Shown: in pieces, positions 1 through 12,869 of the stretch
Layout of the letters: each line of letters opens with the position of its first letter
Position numbering within the stretch: the first letter of the stretch is position 1
NCBI GenBank assembly: GCA_948567375.1
Contig: OX419762.1
Coordinates: forward strand, 50,325,034-50,389,033
Reading direction: 5' to 3'
Origin: Lunularia cruciata
Taxonomy: Eukaryota > Streptophyta > Marchantiopsida > Lunulariales > Lunulariaceae
DNA: 64,000 bases
Notes under the pieces: model-generated
Databases searched by the model: none
Told to the model about the DNA's origin: nothing
What the model saw: only the letters and a program-made list of their open reading frames with translations
Translations under genes and position numbers: made by a program

Positions 1-3000
1 ATTCTGACTACTGTAATTATGTGAAGATTATGTCATCATACTCTTTTAGAGTACAATTGCAAAGAGCTTAATCAAAGACTTCTTTTTGAGAGGTCAACTA
101 CTTCTTCGCAAGATACATGTGAGGAGCATTGAGCAAGTACATGAGCTCAAGTGACTTGTAAATATTTCAATATTTGGAACCCCAAAATGATAATCGAACG
201 CTTGAACTTCATTAAACGAGGACTAACCCTAGGTTCTCTGCTTTCAAATGCAACTACTACGCTGGATCGTTGCATTTGATCACCGTTGAGACGAAGCTTC
301 CACTTTGACTATTTCGATATTCACAGCTTTTCAGCCCCCTATCGAGACATATTTGTAAACGTCCTCAACCGTTTATACTGTTGTAGTTCAAAATTTCCCA
401 CCATGCCTCGTTCACTGGTTAGGTGATCATGACCTTACTCGAATAATATATCTTCAATTTGTTAGCTGATTGAGTTCTATTCCACATCATTGCCTTTATC
501 AGTACTATGTAGTGACGGTTGCACAAAGAATAAGAGAGAAGCAAACAAACTCATCCACATATCTGACATCCATTTCGAGTTAGAGTAATTCCTGACTTTC
601 TGGTTTGGGCTAGTACTGATTGCTGAAAAAATTCCAAAGATTTCGTGATCTACATGTATCGCCTTAAAACAGCTTCCTAATTGTGCACTACTGGAAACTA
701 AAGCTTATCATTGAAGTCTGCGATGATAAACTATCAAGCAAGTATGAAATTTCAGGAACCAAAGCCATCAAGGTGAATTCTTCTACCGCATTGTCTTCAC
801 TCTTCTCGTAAAATTTAATGCCTGTCCCTTCAAGTGGGCACAATTATTCGAGCAGCAAGTTGGTAAAACGATGTCTATAAATGCATGTACCATCAGATAT
901 AGAGGGCGATGGTGTCACCTGCATCTATCCTCCTTGAATGTGTGGAATATGTAGCAAGGAAACGGACGATGTGGAGGTTGTGGGTCCTCTTCATCAAAGA
1001 GGTGATACTTTGAACATCGGCCTATCAAGTCACTATTCTGTTCTCAACGGGTGGTTGTATATCATAGAATTGATTTCAATTTTCTGGTTGCGGGCTACGA
1101 TCAAGCCCGATCCCTCGCAAGGTGAGAAAGAAGAGAATCCCTGCACGACATCATCCGAGTAGTAGAAACTCCCAAGCATGAATAGAAGAGAATCCGATTT
1201 CACATGTCAACAAACTAAAGTGCTAGTCAGGAAACGCTCCGAGGATTATAGCCAGAGAAATATCAATGAGTACACTTAAGGATGGAAGCACACAATTACT
1301 GTCGAGATTGATCACGGAACGTATAAAGCATTTGATTTCCGATCTACTAAGTGTTGCCGACAATAGAAGTGATCTCGCATAAGAGGCACACATCTCCATG
1401 ATCGTCCAGTTTTCTTTTTGGGTACCCTTCACACCACATAAATTCGGTGTATTAATACACCGTTCTACTGTAGCGAGCTTTGATTAGAGGAGGTTTGGCC
1501 AACAATGAGTTGCCAACTTTGCCAACACCTACTAGTCGTCCTACAAGGGGTTCGAAGTGCTACTTACTAATGTGGCATCGCAGAGCGGGATTAGCTTTGT
1601 AGTCCAATTTCGTGTGAGTGTCTAGATTCGAGGTATCATTTCAGACGGAGAAGACGACCACGTCGTCCGCATATGATGTTCCACATCAGTATATTAGCTT
1701 ACTTTTATCAATAGACACTTTGAAATTGAAAATTGCAATCCTGTGAAGCAAAGACGCAGGTTCCTAGCTCCGTCCTTGGTCATAACCACAAATCGTGTTG
1801 TTCCAACTCGTTTAGGATGGTTTTCACTGCACATCTACGATAAATTGTCCTTATCTCGACCTGAAAACTAAGTTAATTGCTTCTGACAACACCGCTTGAA
1901 ATCAAACTACTTACATTCCATTATGTAATTATACGCGTCTGCAATGATAAGTAAAATTCAATACTCTGTCGCGTTTGAAATACACGTAAATTTGTTTAGA
2001 CCATTCTTGCGTATATTCGTGCTTATTCTACTTCTTTTTCCTCCCAAGCTTAGAAACCTTGAGGGGGACACAAAATCAGTCCATGAAGATCATCGGCATT
2101 CCGAATTCGAGTTGAATGGAATCAAAGTGAAAAAGTGGGACATGGGATGAAGGAGGTTACTGATGACGGGCAATGGCCAGCCAACCCACTGATGAGTGTC
2201 ACTGTAACGAATATTTAAGACGGAGACGTCACTATACAGAGGTGCGAATCCCCAGCACAATACGGGCCGCGCGCACAACCGGCCCGGCCGTACACCCTGC
2301 CGCCCGCGAGGCCCATGGGCTCCTCCTACGTCCCGGAACTGGATCGGTCGCAGGCGCGGCGCCGGGTACTCTCTTTATTCTCTATTCTACTACTGATGAA
2401 GCATCCACTAGTCACTCGCTGCGTTTCATGCTCCTGCTCATGCTCCTCGACCGCATGTATAATCAGCCGTCGTCCGTTTCGGATTGGCATTGTTCCGTTT
2501 GTGGTTTTGGTCCACACGGGAGGAAGGGAGACAGGAGTCTTGTTCGGTTAGAGTATATTGCAGCTGTTGTTTTAGATTGAGTGATGCGTGAGGAGAGGAG
2601 GTGGAGCAGGGACCGGAAGGGGATGAGTGTTGTTACTGTGCTGCTGTTGAGTGCACAGCGAGCTTCAAAGGTGGAGTGAAGTCGTAGCAATTGCTGGGAT
2701 GGGTAAAATTGGCTGCGAAGGGAGACTGTTTGACTGAAGAAGAGGCTTTGAAGCAGCGCTTCTTGTTGGATAAGAATCGGGAAGTCTAAGCGTTGCTCGT
2801 AGGGGCCGTGACTGCGTTTCTTCTTGAGGAAGCCGGCCTGTTCTGCATCACACGTGGACGGGTTGGTTCCGGCTGCAGTGCATTGCAATGCGCTTAGTCT
2901 TTCACGTGTATCTGAGGTACGCATTTTACGCGATAAACGGAGGGCCACCACAAGGTGTTCATAGTTCCTCATACGGGACCTAGCTTCTTAGTTTTTTACC

Positions 3001-3334
3001 TGAAAGGGCCTGCATCCTTTCAAGGATATGCATTCATGCATTGCGCTCGCTTCGTCTTCAGGAGACCTGTTTGACAGTGAGAGGGAGAGATTAAGTCCTA
3101 CAATCCCCTCAAGTTGAGCGCTTTCATAAGTGTCTACCACCTTCCGTTTTGGAAATCTAGGCACAAAATAAATCCAAGTATTGGTGCTCCTAACAGAGCA
3201 TACACCAGACAGACTAGGAATTGCTTTCGCTCTTGCGAATGTATCCTATTTTTGAGCAAAGAGAAGCTTGTGAGCTGCTTCTTTCTTTGAGACCAGTCAA
3301 GAAACCAGTTCAACTTCAGCATTAATCAAGGAAG
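1..3334. other. intergenic, no gene recognised
   Basis: I see no convincing gene here. Short open frames exist on both strands, but none has a recognisable domain, splice structure or coding bias. Positions about 2262-2360 form a short GC-rich island in otherwise AT-leaning DNA. The last 300 bases could hold the promoter and leader of the small gene that starts at 3335. Confidence 0.5.
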
Positions 3335-3808
3335 ATGAATTTTCTCCACTCCGATGGCTCTCCAGGTCGCGTCAATGAGAAAGCCGGTGAACAGGACCTC
3401 GACTCACCGACGCTTACGAACTCCTATTCATCCTTCCGCAGTGAGTCTTATGCTTCTTTTCGTAGCGAGTACTCCTACACGTATGGGGACAGCGAAACAG
3501 AGCTTCTTCATCGTCCAAGAAGAGGAGATAATTACTACGGCATTCGTCAAGAGTACTTACGCAGCTACACTTTCACCCGAGAGGAACCACCTACAAAACC
3601 AGAGAAGTTCAAGGAGCACGTGAAAAGATTGAAATCTGTAGCTTGGGCAATTCTTTGCTGCAAGTACAAACCTGCCCAAGCCAGGGCACTGAGGGAGAAA
3701 TTATCCAGCAGAAGTGCCCGCTTCTTTCACGGGAGTTCCGATTACTTATCTGCTTCTTGCAGATTCACCGTTCCTAGCTGCATAAGATCCAGCATTGAAG
3801 TTGCATAG
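3335..3808 (+). CDS. small hypothetical protein, 157 aa
   Basis: This is an uninterrupted single-exon frame of 157 residues with a favourable start context (GGAAG before ATG). The N-terminal half is rich in Ser and Tyr, with repeated Ser-Phe-Arg-Ser-Glu steps around residues 33-47. It is followed by a charged segment containing YLRSYTFTREEPP and then VKRLKSVAWAILCCKYKPA at about residues 95-112. The Tyr/Arg block followed by a basic helix with a Trp and two adjacent Cys resembles small uncharacterised plant proteins, but I do not recognise the family and assign no function. There is no signal peptide or membrane segment. Local base composition is more balanced than the flanks. It could be one exon of a larger gene. 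Confidence 0.5.
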   Translation: MNFLHSDGSPGRVNEKAGEQDLDSPTLTNSYSSFRSESYASFRSEYSYTYGDSETELLHRPRRGDNYYGIRQEYLRSYTFTREEPPTKPEKFKEHVKRLKSVAWAILCCKYKPAQARALREKLSSRSARFFHGSSDYLSASCRFTVPSCIRSSIEVA

Positions 3809-4993
3809 GATCCCGCTCTCCGTCTCTTATAGATTCGAAATACTTACAAGCGTCGGCAAAACTCTTCAGGTGACGCTAGAACTAATTACTCACAGGATGC
3901 CACCAATGTATGATGACACTTGATCCTGGAACGAAATTCGCGATACTTCAACTCTATATTCACAGCCATACAGCTGGCACAGTCGGTCTCATCTGCAGAA
4001 AGTTACAATTCAAGAATTTGTAGCTACAGGGCTCTCTTCGGGAGTGATTGTCAACACCAGCTGTTGTTGACACTCAGTCAGCGCGCTGCATTTCTCAATC
4101 AGTTCTTCCGCTGTGTTGGAGACAGAGGCCGTGAGCAAATACTTCTCCACAATCAGCGCATACCTGAATGAAGTTATCGTGAGAAGGATCTAGTTAGTTG
4201 AACCTTTCAATAGAAGGTAATCTTACTGCATCAGTTGCAGATAACTTATGCTACAATCGGTGAAATCTCGACCACAGCAGTTATTTTTCTCATTTGTGCA
4301 GCAAATCTCGTTCAGTTTTTTAGTTCCTCAAAATAGAGCTTAATCTAGTTTCAGGGTTTAAGGTCTCCTGGATCGCGGATAGATGCAGGTGCCTCCTTTG
4401 TATATATAAATGTAAGGATTATGGAATGGAGGTGTCCCCGAGTCCATGTACATTGTGAACCACTCCTTAGATTACAGTGTCCTGTAATTTCATGTGAAGG
4501 CACTTCAATGAATGTGGCACAGCACGTAAAGACGATCTTGAGAAGCAAATTAGGGGGTGTTTTGTACTTGTTACTACCGCAGACATGTCAAGAAACAAGG
4601 GGCACCTCTTCACGGGGGTTCATTAGACGTCATCGATCATTACATTCTTAGATTTTATTCTGCTCCTCAGTTAGCTTGTCGACACAAAAGCGCGATGGTT
4701 ACGACATTATGAGATTAAGGAGACCTATGGGGCCCGCAGAAGTGAGGGACGAGAACTTACATGGAAGCTCATGAGAAAAATATAATGTATATTTGAGAAG
4801 GAAATAGAACGCTTGGCTCGTCTTTTTACATTCAATGTCAACCTGCATATCTCCGCTTCGTAAGAAATGGTTTCGTGGTCTGTAAGCCGCATAGACGATT
4901 TCCTGAGTCAAGAAGACAGATTACACAAGCACTTTGATTTACCCCTGAATGTCATTCGCAATGTTTTAGCCATGCATACGACCTCTACCGGCG
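3809..4993. other. intergenic, nothing recognised
   Basis: No domain, RNA gene or repeat family was recognised. The short open frames are typical of chance. Confidence 0.45.
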
Positions 4994-5179
4994 TTGCGAC
5001 CTAGAAGAGAGATGGAATGGAGCCAGCGCGCCGTGGAGACTTCTCCCGTCCATTCTACCATCTTCAAGTTTCCAGTCTCTGGCAGGGAGAGCCCTTCCAT
5101 TCAGGGAGGTGTCACTCCCGCTCCATTCTCAAGATGGGGGAACCACAGCACCACACCACGTAGCACTCCTCGTCCATGA
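4994..5179 (+). CDS. possible exon or small protein, 61 aa
   Basis: The frame from the ATG at 4994 to 5179 reads like plant coding sequence, with a Ser/Pro/Arg-rich end containing GGVTPAPFSRWGN and PRSTPRP. No family is recognised and no confident splice partner was found, so this may be one exon of a multi-exon gene or chance. A second suggestive Ser/Pro-rich frame lies at about 5711-5929. No function is proposed. Confidence 0.2.
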   Translation: MRPRREMEWSQRAVETSPVHSTIFKFPVSGRESPSIQGGVTPAPFSRWGNHSTTPRSTPRP

Positions 5180-8100
5180 CCTGGTCAGCCTACGTCTGAC
5201 TGTCTCCCAACGCGAGCAATTCGGGAACCTCTTTTCCAGCAGCGTGGTGCAGCTGTTAAGAGCTGCTTCTGCATGAGGCTTCGTTGTTCGTCGTCGAGTC
5301 CTCCGCACTGTACTAGACGATCTAAATGAGGCGGGAGTCCGGAGTTCAAGAGGACTTCACAGTTTGCAGGCCAACACTACGCCTTTGCGACATGCATTTT
5401 CTGCAATATTTCTGTGTTTTGTATTTTAACCCAGCAGTAGGTAGATATCAATTCAGTACAAATTTCTCGATTCCAACAATTTACTCTCTGATTTCAGTTC
5501 TAAAGTCAACTTTCTCTGATGCTCTTTCTTAACCAGGCGGCCCGCAGAGAAGATATACTACAATCCTAGAGAAATATCCTAAGATTGCTCCCGGGCGTTG
5601 TCGGGCATTGTCCTGCACTCCCTGACGTAATCTCGGGTACAGCGAAGTAACTTTCGCTACTCGAATAAGGCCGGTCCAATTGGCTCCATTCCTCGTTTTC
5701 AGCAGCAAAAGTGTGCGGAAACTTGGAAATTTTCCCTGAACCACCACTCTCTGTCCCACTGTCAGTCCATTCTGGAGGAAGTCCACATTCAGATAAGAGA
5801 ACAGGTCAAAATCTCTTCTCTTTCTACAGTAGAGAGAGTCCTGGAAAATTTGAAGTCTCTTCCCACCTTAGCGCTCCACTCCCTCACAGTACTTCTGATT
5901 TTCTCTCCCTTGAGCGAGAAGTCCGTTGACGTCGCGTCCAAGACGGCTATTACGTAAGAGCGCTAGAACTAACTAAGTACGTCATTCACATTACACTTGA
6001 GATAACGATGTCACTAAACCATGAATGAAGTGCGACGAGCAGTGGAGTACACGTGAAGCCGGTGAATCGGCGAACCCTGCCACCCATATGTCTGGCTCTA
6101 TATACATGAATGGCACGTGTTTTATGTGGGTTTAAGCTCTGAAGAGTTTAGAGGTTTAGTGTAGTCTTTACTCTACTTAGATCCAAACTAGAACGTACAA
6201 AGCGGAACAACTTCAGTGTATGTTTAGGAAGAGTCGAAATTTCCTTTCTGCTACAACTTCTGGTAAGATCTTCTCTTATTCATGACGATCCATGACAGTG
6301 CGTTTGCATGCTCCGAACGGAACGGGTAGAAGATGCCACACATTAGGAAAGGCCAGCAACAGGAGCACCCGTCAGAATATAACGGAAAGTGGAGTTATGA
6401 TTGTCGAGCAGAACGCTGTTGCAAATAGGGTAAGAAACCTCTGCCATCGAGAAGAGGTGTCTCTCCACACCCACTACAATGGAAGTCACAGAGATAGATA
6501 CCATTCCGGGCGAGAGGAAGGAAAGAGATGACAACCTTTATGTGGAAAGATAATGGTACCTATATAATGCAAGAAAGTTGTATTCCCTCAATGCCGCATC
6601 GAAATGTAAAGGAAGAGGTCATTCTGATTGAGAGCCAAAGGATAAAAAACGTCCAAATAAGCAGGAGTAAGTAACTTCTTGATGTAGGATACAACTACAA
6701 CTGGAAAGAAAGGACAAGCAAGTGAAGCAAGAACCAACCAGAGTGCAAGAGGACTGTAAAAGAAGTAGATCCAAAGAAGAACGCCTGCGAAGTGATACAG
6801 TTTCAAAACTTAAACAAGATAAAGAAACAGAAGACAATCATGAGCCCAGGGAATTCATTAAGAATCGCACAGAAACTTTGTCACAATGGTCCAGATAGTT
6901 ACATAATCCGTCGACCCTAATTCTCCGCCCACGCGATTAGCACCAGTCATGTGTGACGTTGGTCCTGTATAGCAGCGGATTCTACTTGGAACCGTCTCAT
7001 CAATCCTTCGACTTTTCATTCTAATGAATTGTCGTCCTGGATCCATACGGTAAGAGCGCGCGAAAAGCTCCTCCCGGGGGATTCTGCTTCCCAACCTCTT
7101 TTCATCCGCAGAGACGACCGTGAGATTCGCTCTCGATTGTAAAGGGAATCTAGGAATTGACGTTCTCCGTTCACTGGGTCCTTCGAAAGTGAGTGGATGG
7201 CGCTCCATGTACCGTCTCCTTTGATTGACAATGATTTCACCTTTTCACGCCGATGATGAAGAGGTTTAGGCCCCGATACTTTTATCTAAGTGGCTGATAA
7301 GAACTTCTATCGAGCAGAAGTTCGCAGTTTTACGACCAAAAGGTTCAACTTGCTTGGTTGTGGTAGTTCTCCACTTTAGTAGGCTTTGGCGATATTATTG
7401 AGCTCCTTCAAATGTACGTCTTATGGGGCCCAAGCATCTCGCTCGAGCATGATATGATTGAGTCGCTTCTTTGGTTAGGAAATCAGTCTCCACATGACAT
7501 CTCTGAGAGTAAGTTGACCGCCTGTGAACTTGCAAGTTCTGAACTTCCTCGTGTACTTTCAAGTAATTTTCGCCGAGTTGTTGGTGGAGATGGGCGACTC
7601 ATCAAGGTCTTGCTAACGTGCGAATCTGTTCAGTCAAATTCAGGCTAACATGCCTGGTTAAGTTGCTGATGTTGCTTAAAGATTTAGCTCTTCACTTGGA
7701 TAGGTAAGGCAAAAGAATGACGGCGTGGACACAGGCGACGGGTCTCGGTTCCCCGGTACTTTAATTTAAATACTGGTAAAGATTGGAAATCTCCTATTTT
7801 ATGAGTGACCAATTCTGAGGCTGATCGCAGGCACTGAACCAATCTTGTGACTTCTTGTGCTCGACGCAGGTCTGCAGGTCCTCTTACACCGAAGTGCAGC
7901 CACAGAAGCCCCTGACTAAACCTCAAGTGCCTCCTGGTACAATACACCCGCTTTTCAAGAGTCTCCATAGTCGTCTCCTCGTTCCATCTGCCAAGCACTG
8001 CTAACGTCTGCACCTCTTGGGTTCGAGTCTCCCACTCCATTCTTTCTGTCTGGTAGAAGCATATGATTGGGAACGCAGACGTTAATTATTATTTTATGGG

Positions 8101-11035
8101 GTTTTACAGTGGCCTTATTTGCATGCACATGGGTCCTAATTGCCCGGCTTTGGGTTTGCCACTATACACGAAGCCATCCTATAATCCTCCATTTGTGAAC
8201 GATTACAAAGCAGACATTTGCCCCTCGTGCTACCCATACAACTACTACCTCTTCATCCATCCGTACTCAACAACCTCCACTTCCCCCTCCACCTCGAAGT
8301 ACCGACTCGTTTCAGCGGAATGCTGAACTCTGTCAACACAACTACACTACCGGAAGTCGGTTTATGTCGGCGAATTGGTGAGGAAGTAATTGGAATGGTT
8401 CCAACAAACTTACCTTGCTTATATCTTCCGAGTTCTTTCGCGGGTTAATTCCAGCTTAATTCATCAGTCCACGAGACAAATGCTTGGCTAACTCAACACG
8501 CTACTGTAGACCTTTCAGACAACTATCTTGGGGATTGCGAAACAGAGGGATTCCAGCTTCTATTCTATTGGTATTCTGTAGCTGAGCTTATCTCAAATAG
8601 CCAATCAGATGATCTTACTGAACCACCTGCTCCTCACACTCGCAGAACACCTACTTTACATCGAGTCCAACATTCGCTGGCAAGGAAGCGTAGGTTCTAG
8701 AATGGTTCACTCCAAATCTTAATCACTGTACGAAGATTCAGCTACTGTACAGAAATAATCCAAGTCTATATTTCTTCTCCTTGGCAAAGGAAGCGTAGAT
8801 TCTTTAATGTTACAAATGTGGTAGAGATACTCGAGTCATGGTCTAGATAGGGGGAAAGGATCAAAGGAGAAAGTCTGAAGGTCTACTCTAATTTCTGGGA
8901 TGCGGATCTGTTGCAGTGATTGTTTATACATCGAATCCGACTCTAGAAACAACCATTTGCATTCGAGAATATACCATCTTAGCTCGATGAGTGGTACAGC
9001 ATTTGCGATGTGGATGACATTTCACGATACGGTACTTCAGCCATTGGAAGAATATAAAGCTACCTACGTAAAGATTGTTGGAAATGAATCCATTTAGGAG
9101 GAATGCGAATCCAATGAGCTTGGCCATTCGTCAGGATATCAACCAGTAGTGCAGACAATATCGTCCTCTGAAATAGAAACCTGATAAGGGTTCTGAAAGG
9201 CATAACTGTGTCGCCTATCCAGTTGAGAAAATTCTGATATCATGGACGGCTACTGAAATGTGAAATGTCTGATGCATTAGACGAGGAAAGACATAGCCAT
9301 CCCATCCCATCTGCTGAACTGCATTGTGTTCTCTAATCCAGTTCCCGGATGTTGATGCGTTGGACATATTGGTTAAGGATATAGCTGATAATTGATGTCT
9401 TATGGCTGTCCAAATTTGTTTAGCCAAATGTAAGTCATCGTCTTGATGCAGAAGCTCTCCACTAAAACTGTGTAAGACTTCCGTCGTAAGCTTGTGTTCA
9501 TGACGAGCATAAACATGAGAATTGCATCTATTACATCACGGGCCAATAGTACTGTAGCTCATAGATACGAGGGAATAAATCAAGCGACCGACGGTCTTTT
9601 CCCTTCCAGAAATTTTAGCCATTTGATAAAGAAGAAGGTCCTGCACACGATAAGATTTGTTTGGAAGGTTCCAAAATGACCTTGCAACCCTGGGGCAATC
9701 ATGTATCTCATGCACCTTATAGAGGTTAAGGATGGAAAGGGGCTTGCTTGATACCCGAAGGATGAAAGGAAGAGAAAATTTGGTCAAACGGACCACAGAT
9801 GTTTATGGAAGTTGCATTCTCTTTAAGTCATCTCGCACGCAAGTGTTCTTGCAAACCATAATAAAAAGGTAAATTGTGTTTCTTTTTTAATATGAATTTA
9901 AACTTTTTCAAATTGTTTCTTCTAGAAAACATACAAAAATATATACCCCAATGTAAAGAAAAAGGGAGAGTGCAAAAAGGAAACCTTGAAATGTTTATGG
10001 AAGTTGCATTCAACATAACAATCATTAAAAGAAAACGAAGGTGCATATGCTCTTCAATGGATAACAATAAAAATTTTGTATCCCTTTGTTTGTTCGTTTG
10101 AATTTCTCTCGCGGGTCATCATCTGGTCACTTCACTGACAAGCATGACTCTTCTGCAGTCACAAAGGTGAAATGAATGGGTGTCTTCTGATTTCCTTTCT
10201 CATCACTGCATTAAAGTGAAAACGGCTGAATAATGACTTGGAAAGAAGGCCATCCTGAATGTCAAAGTCTATGAACTATGAAAATTATGAAATCGTACGA
10301 ATTTGGTAAAAAATTCTGCAACACCCAATGATGTCATGTCAATCATCAATTTATAAGTCGAATTCATCCATTCGAACATACGAAGTCCACAACAACGACT
10401 GGTTACTTGTTTCATTGAGAGATGGTAATGACTATGTCTGCCTGATCCACCTTCTTGGTGAAGTAAACCGGTGCATCTGTTGGTTTTATGTCACATCACC
10501 TCCAGCTCGTACACCTCTTGATTGGCTAAGTTGCCAGAAGTAGGAACTCCGGAGTTCGAGAGACATTTTGGCATTTCTTGAAGACACAGCTAAGGTGAGG
10601 AAGGACTTCTACAACATATGTAAGACGAAATACATATGTCGGTTCTTTTGAGCGTGAACATTATGATTGTTGGTGTGGGCAAACAGCTAGCGGTACGTAA
10701 ATCTCGGACTGTAGCTAGCTGACCTTGGGACAGCAGACTCTCGTAGACATAAGCTTTGAATGCGTTTCGAGCAAGAGACTAAAGCGAAAATTATCATAAA
10801 GAAACGTCAAAGTTCATAAATCCTAGGTCGTCGCGGTTTTGGATTGTATGGTCTCTCTAATTTATTCTTCTGTGCTTTCAAACATCTTACAAGACCTGAT
10901 TATGAGACAACTCAAGACATCAAAAGGTGCTACAACCATGAAATAATAATTATCTCGAAAAAGATAGTTCATTGGTCTTCCAACCTGGTTGTCAGAAGTA
11001 GTGATATGGTTTTATGTCAGTTCCTCTGTGTATTA
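5180..11035. other. long intergenic stretch, minor repeats only
   Basis: No gene is recognised in nearly 6 kb. Frames at 7684-8040 (minus) and 8063-8326 (plus) have no recognisable motif. Two small direct repeats are visible: about 29 bp at 8676 and 8782 (core GGAAGCGTAG), and a perfect 21 bp repeat at 9799-9819 and 9991-10011. Confidence 0.4.
9799..10011. repeat. 21-bp direct repeat flanking about 170 bp
   Basis: A perfect 21-base direct repeat (starting ATGTTTATGGAAG) occurs at 9799-9819 and 9991-10011. It brackets an AT-rich segment of about 170 bp. It could be a target duplication around a small insertion or a local duplication. No internal terminal repeats or polymerase III boxes were seen. 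Confidence 0.4.
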
Positions 11036-11885
11036 GATCAGTTAAAGCGAAAAAGGCGACCGAAGAGGATAAATGAAGGATGGGAAGACCCCATCAAGCC
11101 ATACAAGGGAGAGACAAGAAAGGTAACATGGGGCTAAGCCCCAATAGAGTCTGTATGAGAAATCTGCCCTACCGCACCTATGATATCCGAGCTATGCAAG
11201 TCGTACGGTCTACACACAACTGGAGCATCCGATAAAACATCACCTAATGTGATTGCTCTCCTATGGATTACACCAGCCACTGTACTCTGTAGAGCGATGG
11301 ACACACGCTGTCTAAAGTAAGCTACAAAGTATGAGAGTGAGAGTGGTACCCCCTGACGCCTAACATGATAAGCTCTCACGCACTCCCTGACAAATGTGTC
11401 AAATGCCGTGTCCATCGCTCCATATAACTCCAAGGCTAGAGGAACAAAGAGGTGACCTCGCTGCATGCCCCTATACTTGGAGACCTTGCGACCTGCTGCT
11501 GCACTCGCCGCCCATCCAGGGGGATGGGTAATCACTCCCTCCGAAACTGTATCCCGCGTAGGGTCTGTGACCACGACATCCGCTACTGTCACCTGATCAT
11601 CTCGGACCAAGTATAAGTCTGCCCTGACACATGTCATCTGCAACGCATACGAACGCTCCCTCCAAGCTAAGTATCCACTCTCTCGTGCCATAGCAAACAC
11701 TATGTCTCTAATGGCATCATGTGTAGCTATCCTCTGTCCTCCAAAAGGACACCGTGTCATGTGGACCGCTGCTGCATCTAGTGTAGAACCACACTCACAA
11801 GTGAGTAGTGAAGATGCAGATGGGTGGACCAAACCTAGGCGAAACCTCATCGCTGTAGAGAAAGTAGCCGGTGCGATCAGTTAAA
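11036..11885 (-). mobile_element. 5'-truncated R2-like LINE with 11-bp TSD
   Basis: This is a 5'-truncated copy of the LINE family found throughout the window, in minus orientation. It is bounded by a perfect 11-bp target duplication, GATCAGTTAAA, at 11036-11046 and 11875-11885. The retained part holds the end of the reading frame (cysteine knuckle and restriction-like endonuclease) and the 3' tail at 11047-11133. The tail ends in GGTCGCCTTTTTC with no poly(A). Compared with other copies it keeps many CpG sites and an open frame, so it is probably the youngest copy here. Flush duplications and 5' truncation are the signature of target-primed reverse transcription. Confidence 0.8.
11134..11874 (-). 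CDS. LINE ORF C-terminus: zinc knuckle plus restriction-like endonuclease
   Basis: An open frame of at least 238 residues, continuous with the element from the truncation point at 11874; the first Met is at 11850. Counting from that Met, a knuckle has Cys18, Cys20, His30 and Cys34. It is followed by a restriction-like endonuclease core with Arg76-Ala-Asp78 and, 13 residues later, Asp91 in VADVVV. R2-type elements have an R-x-PD...D pattern after a CCHC knuckle; here Ala replaces the Pro. A basic block GRKVSKY follows. The endonuclease would nick the target strand and the knuckle bind nucleic acid during reverse transcription. The RT domain is missing through truncation, so this copy cannot move on its own. 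Decayed homologues lie at 34190-34626 and 37460-38160. Confidence 0.75.
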   Translation of the reverse strand, partial: APATFSTAMRFRLGLVHPSASSLLTCECGSTLDAAAVHMTRCPFGGQRIATHDAIRDIVFAMARESGYLAWRERSYALQMTCVRADLYLVRDDQVTVADVVVTDPTRDTVSEGVITHPPGWAASAAAGRKVSKYRGMQRGHLFVPLALELYGAMDTAFDTFVRECVRAYHVRRQGVPLSLSYFVAYFRQRVSIALQSTVAGVIHRRAITLGDVLSDAPVVCRPYDLHSSDIIGAVGQISHTDSIGA

Positions 11886-12750
11886 CAGACATGTGTTAGC
11901 TTCAATGAGTGGAATGACTTCACCAGTGGCGGCAAAGTTAAGTGCAAAACTGGAATGACTGTGTTTTGATGCGCGCGCGGTGCAAATCTGTAAACTGCAT
12001 CGAGACTGTAGTTCTTTGGGTATATCATGATGTTTGAAGTGGCTAACAGCTATACCACTCACACAATCATAGCCGCCAATGAGTCAAGAAAGTTACCGCA
12101 ACATCGATAATTAGAACCTGATCTTGACACCAGACTCGCAACAATTCTACCCATCGTTCACGCGAGTAACTTATTGAAGGATCGAGCAAATCCTAAAATA
12201 CCAGCAGTTGTGTGTGACAAGCTCCTCGTGGGTAAGCGCATCTACTCTCAATAGCCAATGAAATGGATGGTAAAAGCATGAGCAATAACAACTGAGCTAT
12301 GAATAACTACTGAAAGTAGGGAACGGCCGACTCCCATAAAAAACAAGAACAATGGGAAGTGTAAGGAAAACGCCCCATCAAGCCGTATAAGGAAAGCGGC
12401 ATTAACAATTGTGTTGAACTTTCCTTGAGTTTGTTTGTCTGACGTCTCGATGGAACTTCTATTTGGACGTTCTTGGAAAGAATCTATCAAATGGGAACAA
12501 GAACTATCACCCAGTTTCGCAGTAGGTTACTTTGATTCTTTTCCCTTTGGGGCAGTAGTTTGGCATGAGGTTTCTGACCTTCTTCCTTGGGCTTTGTGCT
12601 TGCCTTTCTCTCTTGCACTTCACGCCTTGTATTTTACTTTTTCTTCCGGGGTATACTATGTGACTCCCTCCGTAAGAAGACCATGATCATAGAGTAAAAC
12701 CATTCTATAACTACTTCAACCAATTCCTGTCGTGTATCAGAGCATATCAC
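11886..12750. other. intergenic, nothing recognised
   Basis: This is ordinary mixed sequence between two LINE insertions. The overlapping open frames on both strands have no recognisable domains. Confidence 0.4.
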
Positions 12751-12869
12751 CAATATGCTAAGCAAGGGCGACCGCGTAGAAAACACGAGGGATGGGAAGA
12801 CCCCATCAAGCAGTACAAGGGAGAGACAAAAAAGAAGGTAAACTGGGGTTAAGCCCCAATATACTAAGC
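12751..12869 (-). mobile_element. solo LINE 3' tail with 13-bp TSD
   Basis: Only the 3' tail of the LINE family is present (about 12764-12856, minus). It contains the GGATGGGAAGACCCC hairpin arm and the GGGGTTAAGCCCC hairpin. Flanks carry a 13-bp duplication with one mismatch: CAATATGCTAAGC at 12751-12763 and CAATATACTAAGC at 12857-12869. It is an extreme 5' truncation, or a SINE that borrows the LINE tail. Confidence 0.7.

Noticed and set aside
2189-2211. Hammerhead-ribozyme-like core CTGATGAG ... CGAA followed by a GTC
   Set aside because: The stretches that should form stems I, II and III do not pair beyond one or two bases, so the core match is probably chance.
2463-2972. Minus-strand open frame of 169 residues
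   Set aside because: It has no recognisable domain, overlaps open frames on the other strand, and its composition follows the local GC-rich patch.
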